A stretch of 64,000 nt of DNA from Flaccisagitta enflata (taxonomy: Eukaryota; Chaetognatha; Sagittoidea; Aphragmophora). A program made the translations under genes and the position numbers. The notes under the pieces were generated by a model, which saw only the letters and a list, made by a program, of their open reading frames with translations, was not told the origin of the DNA and did not search any database. The number at the start of each line of letters is the position of its first letter. Positions within the stretch are counted from its first letter, which is position 1. The stretch spans positions 54,994,001 to 55,058,000 of the forward strand of contig OZ231126.1 of NCBI GenBank assembly GCA_965153355.1, read 5' to 3'. This document shows, one piece after another, positions 52,226 through 62,732 of the stretch.

Positions 52226-53328
52226 CATAAATATTCAATATTGATACAAATATTCGATGTTAAAACATAAATATTCAATATCATAAGGTAAACATTCAAT
52301 ATTGAAACAAACATTTTCCACATTGGAACAAACATTCAATATTTAAACATACATATTAGATATCAAACATTCGATATCAAAACAAGCATTCAATATAAAA
52401 CATAAACATTCGATATTAAAACATAAACATTCGATATTGAACATAAACATTCAATATTGAACATAAACATTTAATATTTAAACATAAATATTAGATATCA
52501 AAACAAAGATTCGATATTAAAACAAACATTCAATATCAAATCATAAATATTGGTTATTAAAACATAAACAATAAATATCAAAACGTAAACATTTGATATT
52601 CAAGCAAAATCATTCAAAGTAAAACGAACATTCGATATTAAAACATACCAACGGACCAACAGTCAATGCCACTCAAGGAATTTCGAGCCCAACAAGACAG
52701 CAGTCGCGTGTAACGCAACTAGATACATACTCCTTCACTGGCTTCAGTCCTTCCTTCTTTGCTCCTTTGCTCCCTCCCTCCCTCCCTCCTTCCTCCCTCT
52801 CTCCCTCCCATTTCCTTCCTCCATTTTTTTCTACCCACCTTCAATCCTCCCTTCCTGCCGCGCCGTGCACGCAACTTAAGACGGCAAATTTTTGAAGGAA
52901 AATTAAGTGTTTGACCACATTTTTGCATCATTATAAGGATAATAAAGCTGGAATGCTTTTAGTGGATAAATCGTCCCTAAAAATGCAATTTACATGAAGA
53001 CAAGCAGGAATATAAAAATCACAGTAATTTAGTTGAAATAAGCTAAAATGTAAAAATAAAAGATTTTTATACTCTTATTTCACTAAAATGGTAAAATTGT
53101 ATTCTTACAAATATAAGAATTCAATCATAATTATTTATTTACAAAAAATATATCATTTACTAAATCAAAAGTAATGTTATCATTTTTGCACTCTATTCGC
53201 TTTACATCACTCTTAAAAGAAATTATTTTCTATCATATATTTTTTTTATGAAGTTTATGATAAGGGATAATTTCTAAAAATCCGAAATTAATTTGTCTGT
53301 TTTTTCTTTTATCCAAACTATTTTTTTT
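52226..53328. other. Degenerate satellite tail and AT-rich stretch
   Basis: Decayed 21-bp units to about 52640, a C/T-rich stretch at 52737-52860, GCCGTGCACGCAACTTAAG at 52863 resembling an HR1 arm, then AT-rich sequence without genes. Confidence 0.5.
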
Positions 53329-53510
53329 AGTCGCGTGCTACGCGACTCTACACCCCGCTTTGTCGGTCCGTCCGTCCGTTGGTCACTTTACTTTTTTTCG
53401 GTTTTTGCGGTCTTTGGCCTCACTGCTCCTGCCCAAATGATCAAGTGACCTCAAATATGGCCCCTGCCCACCCGCACGCGACTGGGGTAGCCGTGTATCC
53501 GGCCTTGTTT
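53329..53510 (-). mobile_element. HR1 hairpin retroposon, GTCGCGTGC variant, full length
   Basis: Plus-strand T8 then AGTCGCGTGCTACGCGACT, CCGTCCGTCC run, CACTGCTCCTGCCC, GCACGCGACT, GCCGTGTATCCGGC and TTGTTT. It provides the uninterrupted comparison for the nested copy at 55978-56303. Confidence 0.9.
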
Positions 53511-53770
53511 AATGATACTTGATTATTTTGCAACTTGAAACACATCAAAATTACAGTAAAGAAAAACTGAAAAATTTCGGAGATCTTTATTTGCCCCTGT
53601 GTTTCAACCCAGTTCAGTTTGTTTTGAAACAATATAGGCCTCAAATGCGTAACGTTTTATCCTTTATCTTGCTTTTGTCGGCTCATCAGACATGTGCTCT
53701 GTAAACTTTAGGCCCCTCACAGTAGTCTCGCTCTTTTTAAAGTCCTACGAAGTTACGAACATTTTTTTTT

Positions 53771-54361
53771 AGTCGCAGACTAGCGACTCTATAAGAGGCT
53801 TTGTCCGTCTGTCCGTCCGTCGGTTGGTTGGTCGGTTGGTTGGTCCGTGGTGATCGAGTCGAAAAGTTGGAAAACACGCATTTCCGCCCCTGCCCACCCG
53901 TCTGCGACTGGTACAAGCTTTTCATTTTATAAGAACATGGATTTTTAAAGTCAGCCTCAGCGTTCTTATTTTCAACCCCTATTTGAGGCTCAAACGTTCT
54001 TAATATGTTCTTATTTTTGAATTAGATAATCTTTTTAATTATACATCTATATTGATATAAAAGTTTGTTTTTTAAACAATTGTAAAAAAAAAAAAATTCA
54101 TTAAATTAAAAGAATTGTAAAATTTATATTTAATAAATAATAAATTATCATTTTAGAAACCATTTTCAAAATATCCATCAATCAGGGTTTTTCATCTAAT
54201 TTTATCATTTTCTTTAAGACTTATATTCCTATCTTCAAACCTGAGGCTCAGTCTGTTCTTAAGATGTTCTTTTTTTTTTGGCTAAATCTGAGGCTGATGT
54301 TCTTATAAAAAGTGTTCTTATAAAAAGAAAAGCGTGTATTGGCCGTGTATCCAGCCTTGTT
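53771..54361 (-). mobile_element. HR1 hairpin retroposon, GTCGCAGAC variant, interrupted by a MITE
   Basis: Left AGTCGCAGACTAGCGACT and right arm GTCTGCGACT: both arms carry the compensating change relative to GTCGCGGAC/GTCCGCGAC. The 423-bp MITE at 53914-54336 separates the arm from the hairpin GGCCGTGTATCC and TTGTT. Confidence 0.88.
53914..54336. mobile_element. 423-bp TA-flanked MITE
   Basis: Inverted ends CAAGCTTTTC and CACGCTTTTC, then TTTTATAAGAACA and CAGCCTCAG. TA at 53912-53913 and 54337-54338. The empty site CTGGTATTGGCC is seen intact in the HR1 copy at 56053-56202. Confidence 0.9.
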
Positions 54362-55059
54362 CGGATTAATAGTTAACAATGTTTCTTTTATCTACATTCT
54401 GTCTTCGGCGCGGCGCTCTTTGGATCACTTTTTCATTGATAAAGATCCTCGGATCAATTGGTATCAACGGGAAATATCACACTGAGACGTATTTTGAGAG
54501 TTGAGTGACGGGACGAGTACGAGTGGATAATATCGGAAACTTTGATGGATTTTTGGCGATTTTTTTAGTAGCATATGGATGTTTTTTATTCTGATCTGAT
54601 TTGACTAATTGTAGTATCTTCTTCTATCTAAATATCCTCGTTACATGGTAGTGAATTTCTGTAGATTGTCCATACACCGACCGCGTGTATATGTAGCAAT
54701 ACCCCCCCCCCCCGTTCGTTATGGCTATTGTACCACAGACTGTGGAAATGCCTCATGGAGCTCCCATTGGGAGTTCGAGGGTTCGATATTAAAATTTCAT
54801 TTCATTTCATTTCATTTTTTCTGAAAGAGAAGCAAAGAAGCAAAATGAGTCAATCGATCGAGATCCTTCAGACTCGTGACATAGTTGCTTTCTGTTCGGT
54901 CGTAAACGGTTGCAATCACCCAGGAACTCTCAGTCCCAGATGATTGCCATGCATTGGAACAATGTGTTTTTTTTTTAAACTAAAACGAACATCGTTATTT
55001 GCGTCTACGTCTTTCGAAAGCGATCGCGCGCGCCGCACATCTCGTTCTTTTCCCTTTTT
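54362..55059. other. Non-coding stretch with a SINE-like tail
   Basis: At about 54775-54818 GTTCGAGGGTTCGATATT is followed by (ATTTC)n, resembling the 3' end of a SINE or LINE. No gene was recognised. Confidence 0.4.
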
Positions 55060-55218
55060 AGTTGCGGACACGCAAGTCTATAAGAGGCCGGCTTTATCCG
55101 TTGGTCTGTCCGCCCGTCCGTCCGTCGATCCGTAATGATTGAATCGAAAAGTGGGAAAACGCGCATTTCCGCCCCTGCCCACCCGTCCGCAACTGGTGGC
55201 CGTGTATCCAGCCTTGTT
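55060..55218 (-). mobile_element. HR1 hairpin retroposon, GTTGCGGAC variant, full length
   Basis: Plus-strand T5 then AGTTGCGGACACGCAAG, CTATAAGAGGC, CCGTCCGTCC run, GGGAAAACGCGCATTTCC, GTCCGCAACT, GGCCGTGTATCCAGCC and TTGTT. Confidence 0.9.
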
Positions 55219-55319
55219 TCTGGAGTAACCATGAATATATACAGAGTAAAATCAGATGAGCTCATTATATAATTGCGAAGCATTAAAAACCCTAAAAGAC
55301 CATTATTCTTTAATCATCC

Positions 55320-55520
55320 AAGGCCGGATAGACGGCTACCCTAGTCGCGTGAAGGTGGGCAGGAGCAGTGCTGTAGAAGGTCACTAGGGCATCTGCCATC
55401 TGGGCAGGAGCAGTATGCTCAAAAAGCTCAAAAACGCCAAAAAAGTTAAAAGGAGACCAACCGTCTGACCAACCGACTGACATACTGACGGACCGACATA
55501 GCGGGGTGTAGAGTCGCGCA
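55320..55520 (+). mobile_element. HR1 hairpin retroposon, GTCGCGTG variant, degenerate end
   Basis: AAGGCCGGATAGACGGCTACC, arm AGTCGCGTG, an internal duplication of GGGCAGGAGCAGT, CCGACTGACATACTGACGG run, and an eroded 3' hairpin GAGTCGCGCAGCAG. Confidence 0.75.
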
Positions 55521-55977
55521 GCAGTAGCACAGAATAAAAAGGGACAAATATCAGGTGTGTTCGTTTGTTATCACCTTATGATCATGTTACTCGTGTATGC
55601 TCACCAGGTGACTAAGTCCGTTCCTCTATGAGACAAATAAATGGTGACGATTTTCGATTAATATTATCCTTATTGCGGTCAGATATCCAGGCGTAAAATA
55701 TCTATTAAAAAAATCTTTTTTTTTTTGCATAAAGGTTTGAAGATTGAAGTCAGTCAGTCAGTTAATCATTTTAATCACATATTGGTCAATGTTATTTTTC
55801 AAATTTTTTATAAAAAAAATTTTGTTTTTTGCTGTAAATGATAAATACTGATAAAAATCAAGGCTTTTAGACAAAAGATACTATGTTTGTTCAATTTTTT
55901 GTATTTTTGTTTACTTTTAATCATTCTTAAAAATTTGCACTTTTATCTTAGTCATATTTTGCTATTTTATATTTTTA
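55521..55977. other. AT-rich stretch without a recognised gene
   Basis: Short frames only; GTCAGTCAGTCAG at 55750. Confidence 0.4.
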
Positions 55978-56303
55978 ATCGCGTGCACGCGACTCTACAC
56001 CCTGCTTAGTTGGTTGATCGGTTGGTCACACTTTACTTTTTTTATGATTTTTAGTCGCGGACTAGCGACTCTATAAGAGGCTTTGTCCGTCCGTCCGTCC
56101 GTCCGTCGGTCCGTCACGCTCGAGTCGAAATGTGGGAAAACACGCATCTCCGCCCCTGCCCACCCGTCCGCGACTGGTATTGGCCGTGTATCCGGCTTTG
56201 TTATTTTTGGACCTCACCGCTCCTGCCCAAATGGTCTAGTTACCTCAAATATAGCCCCTGCCTGCCGCACGCAACTTCGGTAGCCGTGTATCCGGCCTTG
56301 TTT
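55978..56303 (-). mobile_element. HR1 copy carrying another HR1 copy
   Basis: Outer copy: left ATCGCGTGCACGCGACT, CACTTTACTTTTTTT (also in 53329-53510), then after the nested copy CCTCACCGCTCCTGCCC, GCACGCAACT, GCCGTGTATCCGGC and TTGTTT. Confidence 0.88.
56053..56202 (-). mobile_element. HR1 hairpin retroposon nested in HR1, GTCGCGGAC variant
   Basis: A 150-bp unit with T/AGTCGCGGACTAGCGACT, CTATAAGAGGC, (TCCG)n, GTCCGCGACT, GGCCGTGTATCCGGC and TTTGTT. Direct repeats ATTTTT at 56047-56052 and 56203-56208 mark the insertion. Confidence 0.9.
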
Positions 56304-56603
56304 TTGATAATTGTATATCTAAATAGATTAATAAAATTTATATACAATTTCAAATATTTTGTAATAAAAAATATCATAAAATTAGATATTCTTTTAGTTT
56401 TTTCAAACCCTGTTTATTTTAAAAAGGCCAATACTTATAAGTTGCATATGAGATTTTCATAATGACTTAGAATGACTTAAAATGACATAGGGGAATAAAA
56501 TTGATAAACTGACAGACAGATTGATGGACAGACGGACAGATGGACAGACAGAAAGGCATGCACATGACTAAAAAAAAAATGAATAAATTTTAATTCATAT
56601 CGT

Positions 56604-56721
56604 AATAAGGCCAGATACGCGGCAATCCAGTCGTGGGCGGTTTGGCAGGGGCTCAAAATTCAAAAATGTAATAGACCTACTGACCGACATGGCAAGGTGT
56701 TGAGTTGAGTGTCCGCGACTG
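56604..56721 (+). mobile_element. HR1 hairpin retroposon, diverged
   Basis: TAATAAGGCCAGATACGCGGC, arm AGTCGTGGGC, CTGACCGACATGGC, end GTTGAGTGTCCGCGACT and AAAA. Same internal deletion type as 27584-27721. Confidence 0.78.
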
Positions 56722-57462
<741 letters not shown>

Positions 57463-57768
57463 GAAATCCGCATGTTTCTATCGTTATTGTAGCAGATTTG
57501 GCAAGCTGTCAAAGAGGAAAGGTTTCCGCACCGCTCTGTCACGAATCATCATTTTCGAAATGTTCGTTTCGCGAAACTCGGCGGCGCTCATTCGATTCAG
57601 TCAGTTTGGATTTAAAAATAAAAAAATCATACAGCCAAGTAAGTCCGCGGTTTGCTCTAGTGGTTAACGCACTTGACTTTCAGTTTTCTAAGTGAAAAAA
57701 GTTTCTCTTTGTCACACCGCGGGTTCGAACCAGGGGGAAACTCTTGAATTTCTTTTTCTCAAGGTTAA
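57463..57768 (+). mobile_element. Dispersed tRNA-like repeat, 5' part, split by an LTR element
   Basis: Matches the minus-strand copy at 51181-51665. A box TGCTCTAGTGG (57653-57663, one mismatch to consensus) and B box GGTTCGAACCA (57722-57732). The 3' part resumes at 63821 after the LTR retrotransposon. Confidence 0.78.
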
Positions 57769-58225
57769 TGTGGGCTCTCAATAGAGTCCATCCTTTTATC
57801 TTCAATCATCAATCTCATTTGCATATTGCAGTCTCCTCTCTTATGATTAATACCGTTGTCCTCACATGCTTGATTATTGTTATTCTACTTTTCCCCGACT
57901 CTTATATGTCCTACATTAGGTCAATCATGTTACATTGTCACAATTCCTCTCCTATATGATCTTATTCCCATGTGATGTAGCTACCTCTATTGCATATCAT
58001 GTATTTCACCCTGACTGCTGTTATATCCTTGAAACTGATGTAGATTCAACTGGTGAGGGAAGGGCGTGGGAAACCCCCTTCAATATAGGCTGCTCAGACT
58101 ATACACACGCCTCTATCTATTAACTTGCGAGTTCATAGATGAAAGACTCAAGTATTCAGTTACGATCCGAGTCCCGGCTTATAGTCACGGAAGAGTCAGC
58201 TAGCCAGCTAGTAGCGTTATCTACA
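57769..58225 (+). repeat. 5' LTR
   Basis: 457 bp, TGTGGGCTCT to GCGTTATCTACA. By eye it differs from the 3' LTR at two positions near 57833-57836. Confidence 0.95.
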
Positions 58226-58240
58226 CTGGTGAGCCCGACT
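58226..58240 (+). promoter_or_regulatory. Primer binding site, tRNA-Trp-like
   Basis: TGGTGAGCCCGAC begins two bases after the LTR. Compared with the complement of the conserved 3' end of animal tRNA-Trp it has one mismatch in 13. Comparison is from general knowledge of tRNA-Trp, not a search. Confidence 0.65.
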
Positions 58241-58344
58241 GAACTATATTCCAACCTCAGTCCAGCCCCTAATGAGGCGCGCCGATTGCGCTGCGCCGAA
58301 GGCTAAGCTGACTAATCTGGTTGAGTCAAAAGTCAGTCCTCGAC

Positions 58345-58480
58345 GAGAGGCCGGGAAACCGGATATCTGTTCCAACCTGTCTGAGAGGTGGATCAGAAGA
58401 GAAGCTGGTAAACCAGAAATCTGTAACAACTTGTCTGAGAAGTTGTTCAGAAGAGAAGCCGGTAAACCGGAACCATTCTT
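58345..58480 (+). repeat. 54-bp leader repeat, two and a half units
   Basis: Units start at 58345, 58399 and 58453, exactly 54 bp apart. Each has a small hairpin GCCGG-GAAA-CCGG or a paired variant (GCTGG/CCAGA side). A plus-strand frame at 58272-58604 (110 codons) reads through them as an 18-residue repeat with REAGKP. It may be an RNA packaging signal or a short upstream frame. Confidence 0.75.
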
Positions 58481-58560
58481 TGCCAGCGCCACGCACTCAC
58501 CGAGTGAACTTCGTGGCACTTGCCTCAGTCATACAGGCGATCCCGCATTGATCTCGCCCA

Positions 58561-59625
58561 ATGAGCAACCAAAGAACAACTACACGTTCACAGTCACAAA
58601 CTGATCCAAATCTACTTGCCGCTCCGCTATCATCATTCCGCAGGCACCGTTCTCCAACTCGAGATCAAAGACTTGCATCACCAAATCATTGTGAAGAAGA
58701 AGAAGGACTTATCTTCACATTCCCAGAAGCCGAAAACATGGGTGACCCAAACAACTCTGTTCAAGCTTTGACAGAGGCGCTACAAGGCGTCAGAGTCTCC
58801 AGCCGAAAACCAGAACTCCCGGCCTTTGACCCTAAAAACGTCGACATCTGGTTGAAGCGCGTTGACAACGCTTACCGACGAGCAGGCGTCACTGAGCCAA
58901 AGGACAAATTTGCTTTTATTGAAACAAAATTTTCGGTGGACGCCGACCCCAAAATTAACGAGTTCCTCTACGGCGAGGGGACCGCTGACGAATGGACAGC
59001 TTTTGAGGCCTACCTCCGCGGCAGATACGGCCGCACAAAAGCTCAACAAGCAGCAGTCATTCTGGACGGTTTCCAAAGAGATGGGAAATTACCATCGGAG
59101 ATGTTTGCGGCCATCAAGGAAAAGATTGGCTCAATTACGGTGGATGACATCGTGAAAGAAATGGTCCTGAGAGAACTACCAACAGACGTCAGACGGACCA
59201 TCCATGACAAAGTCAAAGACGCAGATGGCGTGGAAACTGTTAAACTGGCTGACCAGTACTTTGACAGAAACGGCAAACCTATCCACCAAACCCCAAAACC
59301 GCAAGTCAGCGCCATCAATGATGTCCCTGACCTCATTGATACCAACAGCGAAGACAAGTTCAATGCCATCAACCACTGTTTCCCAAATGGCAACCAATGG
59401 ACCCGTCCTCGACAAGGTCAAAAGCCTATGAAGACCATAAAAACTGAAGCACCCAAATCGGCACCAAAGGTTGTGAAAGCAAATCCAAACTACCCAGTCA
59501 AGAAAAGTGTTGATCTTTGCCAAGCCCACTTCAGGTTTGGTGACCAGGCCCGCTACTGTAAAGTCAGCTGCTCCCGATTTGATGAACAACGCTTCCCGGG
59601 AAACGGGCAGGCGGGCCAGAAATAA
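58561..59625 (+). CDS. gag: Gag protein of the CsRn1-like LTR retrotransposon
   Basis: Structural protein that would form the particle around element RNA. The frame has 354 codons. Residues from about 60 onward (an alternative ATG is at 58738) have the capsid-like start LPAFDPKNVDIWLKRVDNAY, a pattern common in this clade; the first 59 residues are polar and Ser/Arg-rich, so the internal ATG could be the real start. A single Cys-His box at 320-337 (CQAHFRFGDQARYCKVSC) has C-x2-H-x9-C-x3-C spacing, the unusual form reported for CsRn1-type elements. The stop at 59623-59625 overlaps the pol frame, which is -1 relative to gag. Confidence 0.9.
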   Translation: MSNQRTTTRSQSQTDPNLLAAPLSSFRRHRSPTRDQRLASPNHCEEEEGLIFTFPEAENMGDPNNSVQALTEALQGVRVSSRKPELPAFDPKNVDIWLKRVDNAYRRAGVTEPKDKFAFIETKFSVDADPKINEFLYGEGTADEWTAFEAYLRGRYGRTKAQQAAVILDGFQRDGKLPSEMFAAIKEKIGSITVDDIVKEMVLRELPTDVRRTIHDKVKDADGVETVKLADQYFDRNGKPIHQTPKPQVSAINDVPDLIDTNSEDKFNAINHCFPNGNQWTRPRQGQKPMKTIKTEAPKSAPKVVKANPNYPVKKSVDLCQAHFRFGDQARYCKVSCSRFDEQRFPGNGQAGQK

Positions 59626-59640
59626 ATGCCGCACTGCCCC
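59598..59640 (+). promoter_or_regulatory. Predicted -1 ribosomal frameshift site
   Basis: Heptamer G GGA AAC (59598-59604) sits in the correct gag phase for simultaneous -1 slippage. Directly downstream, GGGCAGGCGG (59605-59614) can pair with CCGC and CTGCCC (59629-59639, one bulged A), with the gag stop in the loop. The pol frame is open from 59583. The spacer is shorter than usual, so part of the stem may be melted in the ribosome. Confidence 0.75.
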
Positions 59641-62600
59641 GCGAATCACAAGACGGCTCAAAGCTTCTTTACGCCATTGACGCAATTGACAATACTCGTT
59701 GGCTTATCGATGGCGGCGCAGCATGGTCAATAATCCCGCCAACACCACAGCAACGTGCCGCTGGCCCTAATGCATGGCGACTACAAGCCGCCAATGGTTC
59801 AGAAATTTTGTGTTATGGGCTTACAGACCGAGATGTCTGTATTGGTGATCGTAGATTTCCATTTTCTTTTATTGTTGCTGATGTCCGCCAACCAATCCTA
59901 GGAGCGGATTTTCTCTCTCATTTCTACCTCGCTCCCAATCACCGCGATAAATGCCTCATCGATCTCTCTGATTGCTCAATAATACCTGTGCGTATTAACA
60001 ATGATACGCAGGCAAACAATTTTAGCAAAATCAACCACGTCAGCCAGGGGCAAGACCCTTTCCTAAAACTCCTTGAGAGTTACCCGGAACTATCAACGCC
60101 ATCCTTCAAGCCAAAGGAAGTGGCACATGGTGTCCAACACCACATACCAACAAACTGCCGCCCAATCCAGTCAAAGGTGAGGCCTCTCAATCCAGAGAAG
60201 CTCGCAATCGCCAAACAGGAATTTGAGAAACTGGTGGAATTGGGCATTTGCTATCGAGGCAAAAGCGAGTGGGCATCCCCTCTTATGGTCGCCCCAAAAC
60301 CTGGTGGAGGTTGGCGAGTTTGCGGCGACTATCGCCGCCTGAACACCGCCACCATAGATGACAAATATCCAGTTAAGTCCCTTGCGGACTTCAATGCCAA
60401 CCTTTGCGGCAAAAAGATATTTTCGAAAATCGATCTTTTGAAGGGCTACCATCAAATCCCGGTAGCCCCTGGGGATATTGGAAAAACTGCAGTTATAACC
60501 CCATTTGGGTTGTACATCTTCCCTCGCTGCCCGTTTGGCTTAAAAAACGCAGGACAAGACTTCCAAAGGCTAATGGATGAGGTCCTGGGTGACCTTCCAT
60601 TTTGCTACGTGTATTTGGACGATATCCTCGTCTTTTCAAACACACCAGAAGAGCACCTGGAACACTTAAGGCAGATTTTTGATCTCCTGTCTGCAAACGG
60701 GCTGGTCGTCAACCGGCCAAAGTGCATCCTTGGTGTGACAGAGCTAGACTTTCTTGGCTTCCGCGTCAATCAGGAGGGCGTCACTCCGCTGCCAGAAAAA
60801 GTCGAGGCGATAAGGGCCACTAAGGCACCAACCACTGTAAAGGAACTGCAACGTTTCAACGGAATGGTTGGCTACTACCGCAAACATGTTCGCCACGCAG
60901 CCCATCATATGGACTTCTTGTTTGAAGCCCTGAAAGGGAAGCCCAAAAAGCTGAATTGGACACCTGAGTGTGAGAGCTCCTTCAAAGCAATCAAGGAAGC
61001 ACTGGCCAATGCAGCAATGCTGCGCCATCCTCGTCCAAACGCTGCCTTAGCCTTGACAACAGATGCATCAAACATCGCCATGGGTGCTGTTCTAGAGCAA
61101 AGAGGCCCAAACGGTTGGGAACCTCTAGGATTCTTTAGCGCTAGACTAAAGAACAACGAAAGAAGGTGGCCACCTTTTGACCGGGAACTCCTTGCAGCTT
61201 TTCGATCAATCCGTCACTTCCGCCATATGGTGGAGGGTCGACGATTTACGCTGTACACCGATCATCAGTCACTTGTTCCTGCTCTGTCAAAGAAGACTGA
61301 GCCACACACCGCACGTCAAACGTACCAGTTGTCTGGTATCGCGGAATACACAACTGACATAAGATACATCGAAGGCAAAGCCAATGTTGTGGCAGACGCG
61401 TTGTCCCGCCCAAATGAAACAGAGGAACATGTGTTCTTGATTGCAATGGTTGACGCAGGCATCACGACCCAGCTTGGTCCAGGCCGCAAGGTTCACTTGA
61501 CCAAAACAATCACAACGCCATCGTCAAGCATCAAGAAACCTATTCCAAATGAAAAACTGGAGGATCTAAACCAATCAATCAACTCCATAGTCTCTCTGGG
61601 CATTGACTTTGAAGAGATGGCACGTGATCAGCCTCTTGACCCGGATTTCACACGCGTTTCACGCGATCCAAATTCAGGAATATCATTCCGAAAAGTTCCA
61701 ATGGGTCCATACCACCTGCACGTAGATGTCTCCAATGGCCCCGCTCGTCCATTTGTTCCATTCACCTGGAGAAGACGCGTCTTTGACGCTATTCACGGCC
61801 TTGGTCACCCAGGCATTGAAAGAACAAGACAGATGATTTGTGAAAAATTTGTCTGGCCATCAATACGCGCTGATACAGCCAAATGGTCTCGCGAATGTGT
61901 GCATTGCCAAAGAGCCAAAGTGCGACGACATGTTGCCCCAGAGATTGGCGAATTCCTGGTCCCAAACAGACGCTTCGCTCACCTTCACGCGGATCTTACT
62001 AAGATGCCAGAGTCCAATGGATACTGCTATCTGTTGACAATCATCGACCGCTTTACGCGATGGCCAACGGCAATCCCTCTGAAGGACACCACAACGGAAA
62101 CTGTCATCGACGCAATCACGCATGGCTGGATAGCCTCATTTGGCGTCCCTAAGGCTATCACAACCGACCGCGGGTCGCAATTTACTTCTACATTGTGGAA
62201 GCAACTCTGCGACACATGGGGCATCGAAGCCCACCTTACAACGTCGTACCATCCCGAGGCCAACGGCCTGGTGGAAAGATTCCACAGAAGACTCAAGGAA
62301 TCACTCAAAGCTCAGTGCGGCGAAGACAGCGACAAATGGTTTTGGCGCCTTCCAATGGCACTCCTGGCCATCCGAACTACTCTAAAACCTGATGTCGGCT
62401 CCTCCCCTGCAGAGTTGGTTTACGGCGAAGGTCTGGCAGTTCCAGGGGAGTTGCTCCCAGACGTGACATTCATGGAACAAGACTTGTTACAGCAGCGTAA
62501 GCGCATGCTAGGAAACTTGCGTGTTGAAGTTGAACGTCTCCAACCAACACCAACATCCACGCATCGTCAACCACACACTTACTTACCTGACGACCTCAAG

Positions 62601-62732
62601 GATGCAACTCATGTTTTTGTAAGACGTGGGGGACATGGCCACCCTCCTCTTACATTGCCTTACGTAGGCCCCTTTAAGGTCGAAATCGCACTGAGACTGG
62701 CTTCAATGTCCACCTACCAGGACGTGGGGTAG
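59604..62732 (+). CDS. pol: Pol polyprotein (protease, reverse transcriptase, RNase H, integrase)
   Basis: Enzymes for processing, copying and integrating the element, expected as a gag-pol fusion. The protease lies before the first ATG (59808), with motif WLIDGGAAWSIIP at codons 59700-59736; the usual Asp-Ser/Thr-Gly is Asp-Gly-Gly here. Numbering from ATG 59808: reverse transcriptase about 140-320 with YLDD at 269-272; RNase H about 410-535 with D419, E460, D485 and D530; integrase zinc-binding H663, H667, C697, C700; catalytic D729, D787, E823 with 35 residues between the last two. A GPF motif at 954-956 marks the start of the C-terminal module. The frame then goes off and stops at 62732, while the expected continuation lies in another frame (62681-63319), indicating a 1-base loss or 2-base gain near 62675-62683. 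Confidence 0.93.
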   Translation, partial: RAGGPEINAALPRESQDGSKLLYAIDAIDNTRWLIDGGAAWSIIPPTPQQRAAGPNAWRLQAANGSEILCYGLTDRDVCIGDRRFPFSFIVADVRQPILGADFLSHFYLAPNHRDKCLIDLSDCSIIPVRINNDTQANNFSKINHVSQGQDPFLKLLESYPELSTPSFKPKEVAHGVQHHIPTNCRPIQSKVRPLNPEKLAIAKQEFEKLVELGICYRGKSEWASPLMVAPKPGGGWRVCGDYRRLNTATIDDKYPVKSLADFNANLCGKKIFSKIDLLKGYHQIPVAPGDIGKTAVITPFGLYIFPRCPFGLKNAGQDFQRLMDEVLGDLPFCYVYLDDILVFSNTPEEHLEHLRQIFDLLSANGLVVNRPKCILGVTELDFLGFRVNQEGVTPLPEKVEAIRATKAPTTVKELQRFNGMVGYYRKHVRHAAHHMDFLFEALKGKPKKLNWTPECESSFKAIKEALANAAMLRHPRPNAALALTTDASNIAMGAVLEQRGPNGWEPLGFFSARLKNNERRWPPFDRELLAAFRSIRHFRHMVEGRRFTLYTDHQSLVPALSKKTEPHTARQTYQLSGIAEYTTDIRYIEGKANVVADALSRPNETEEHVFLIAMVDAGITTQLGPGRKVHLTKTITTPSSSIKKPIPNEKLEDLNQSINSIVSLGIDFEEMARDQPLDPDFTRVSRDPNSGISFRKVPMGPYHLHVDVSNGPARPFVPFTWRRRVFDAIHGLGHPGIERTRQMICEKFVWPSIRADTAKWSRECVHCQRAKVRRHVAPEIGEFLVPNRRFAHLHADLTKMPESNGYCYLLTIIDRFTRWPTAIPLKDTTTETVIDAITHGWIASFGVPKAITTDRGSQFTSTLWKQLCDTWGIEAHLTTSYHPEANGLVERFHRRLKESLKAQCGEDSDKWFWRLPMALLAIRTTLKPDVGSSPAELVYGEGLAVPGELLPDVTFMEQDLLQQRKRMLGNLRVEVERLQPTPTSTHRQPHTYLPDDLKDATHVFVRRGGHGHPPLTLPYVGPFKVEIALRLASMSTYQDVG

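Noticed and set aside
51667-52335. 222-codon frame with a seven-residue CLCFDIE repeat
   Set aside because: The 21-bp satellite unit is a multiple of three, so any stop-free frame gives a regular peptide; three frames are open.
58244-58519. Minus-strand frame across the LTR-element leader
   Set aside because: Shadow of the 54-bp leader repeat on the opposite strand.
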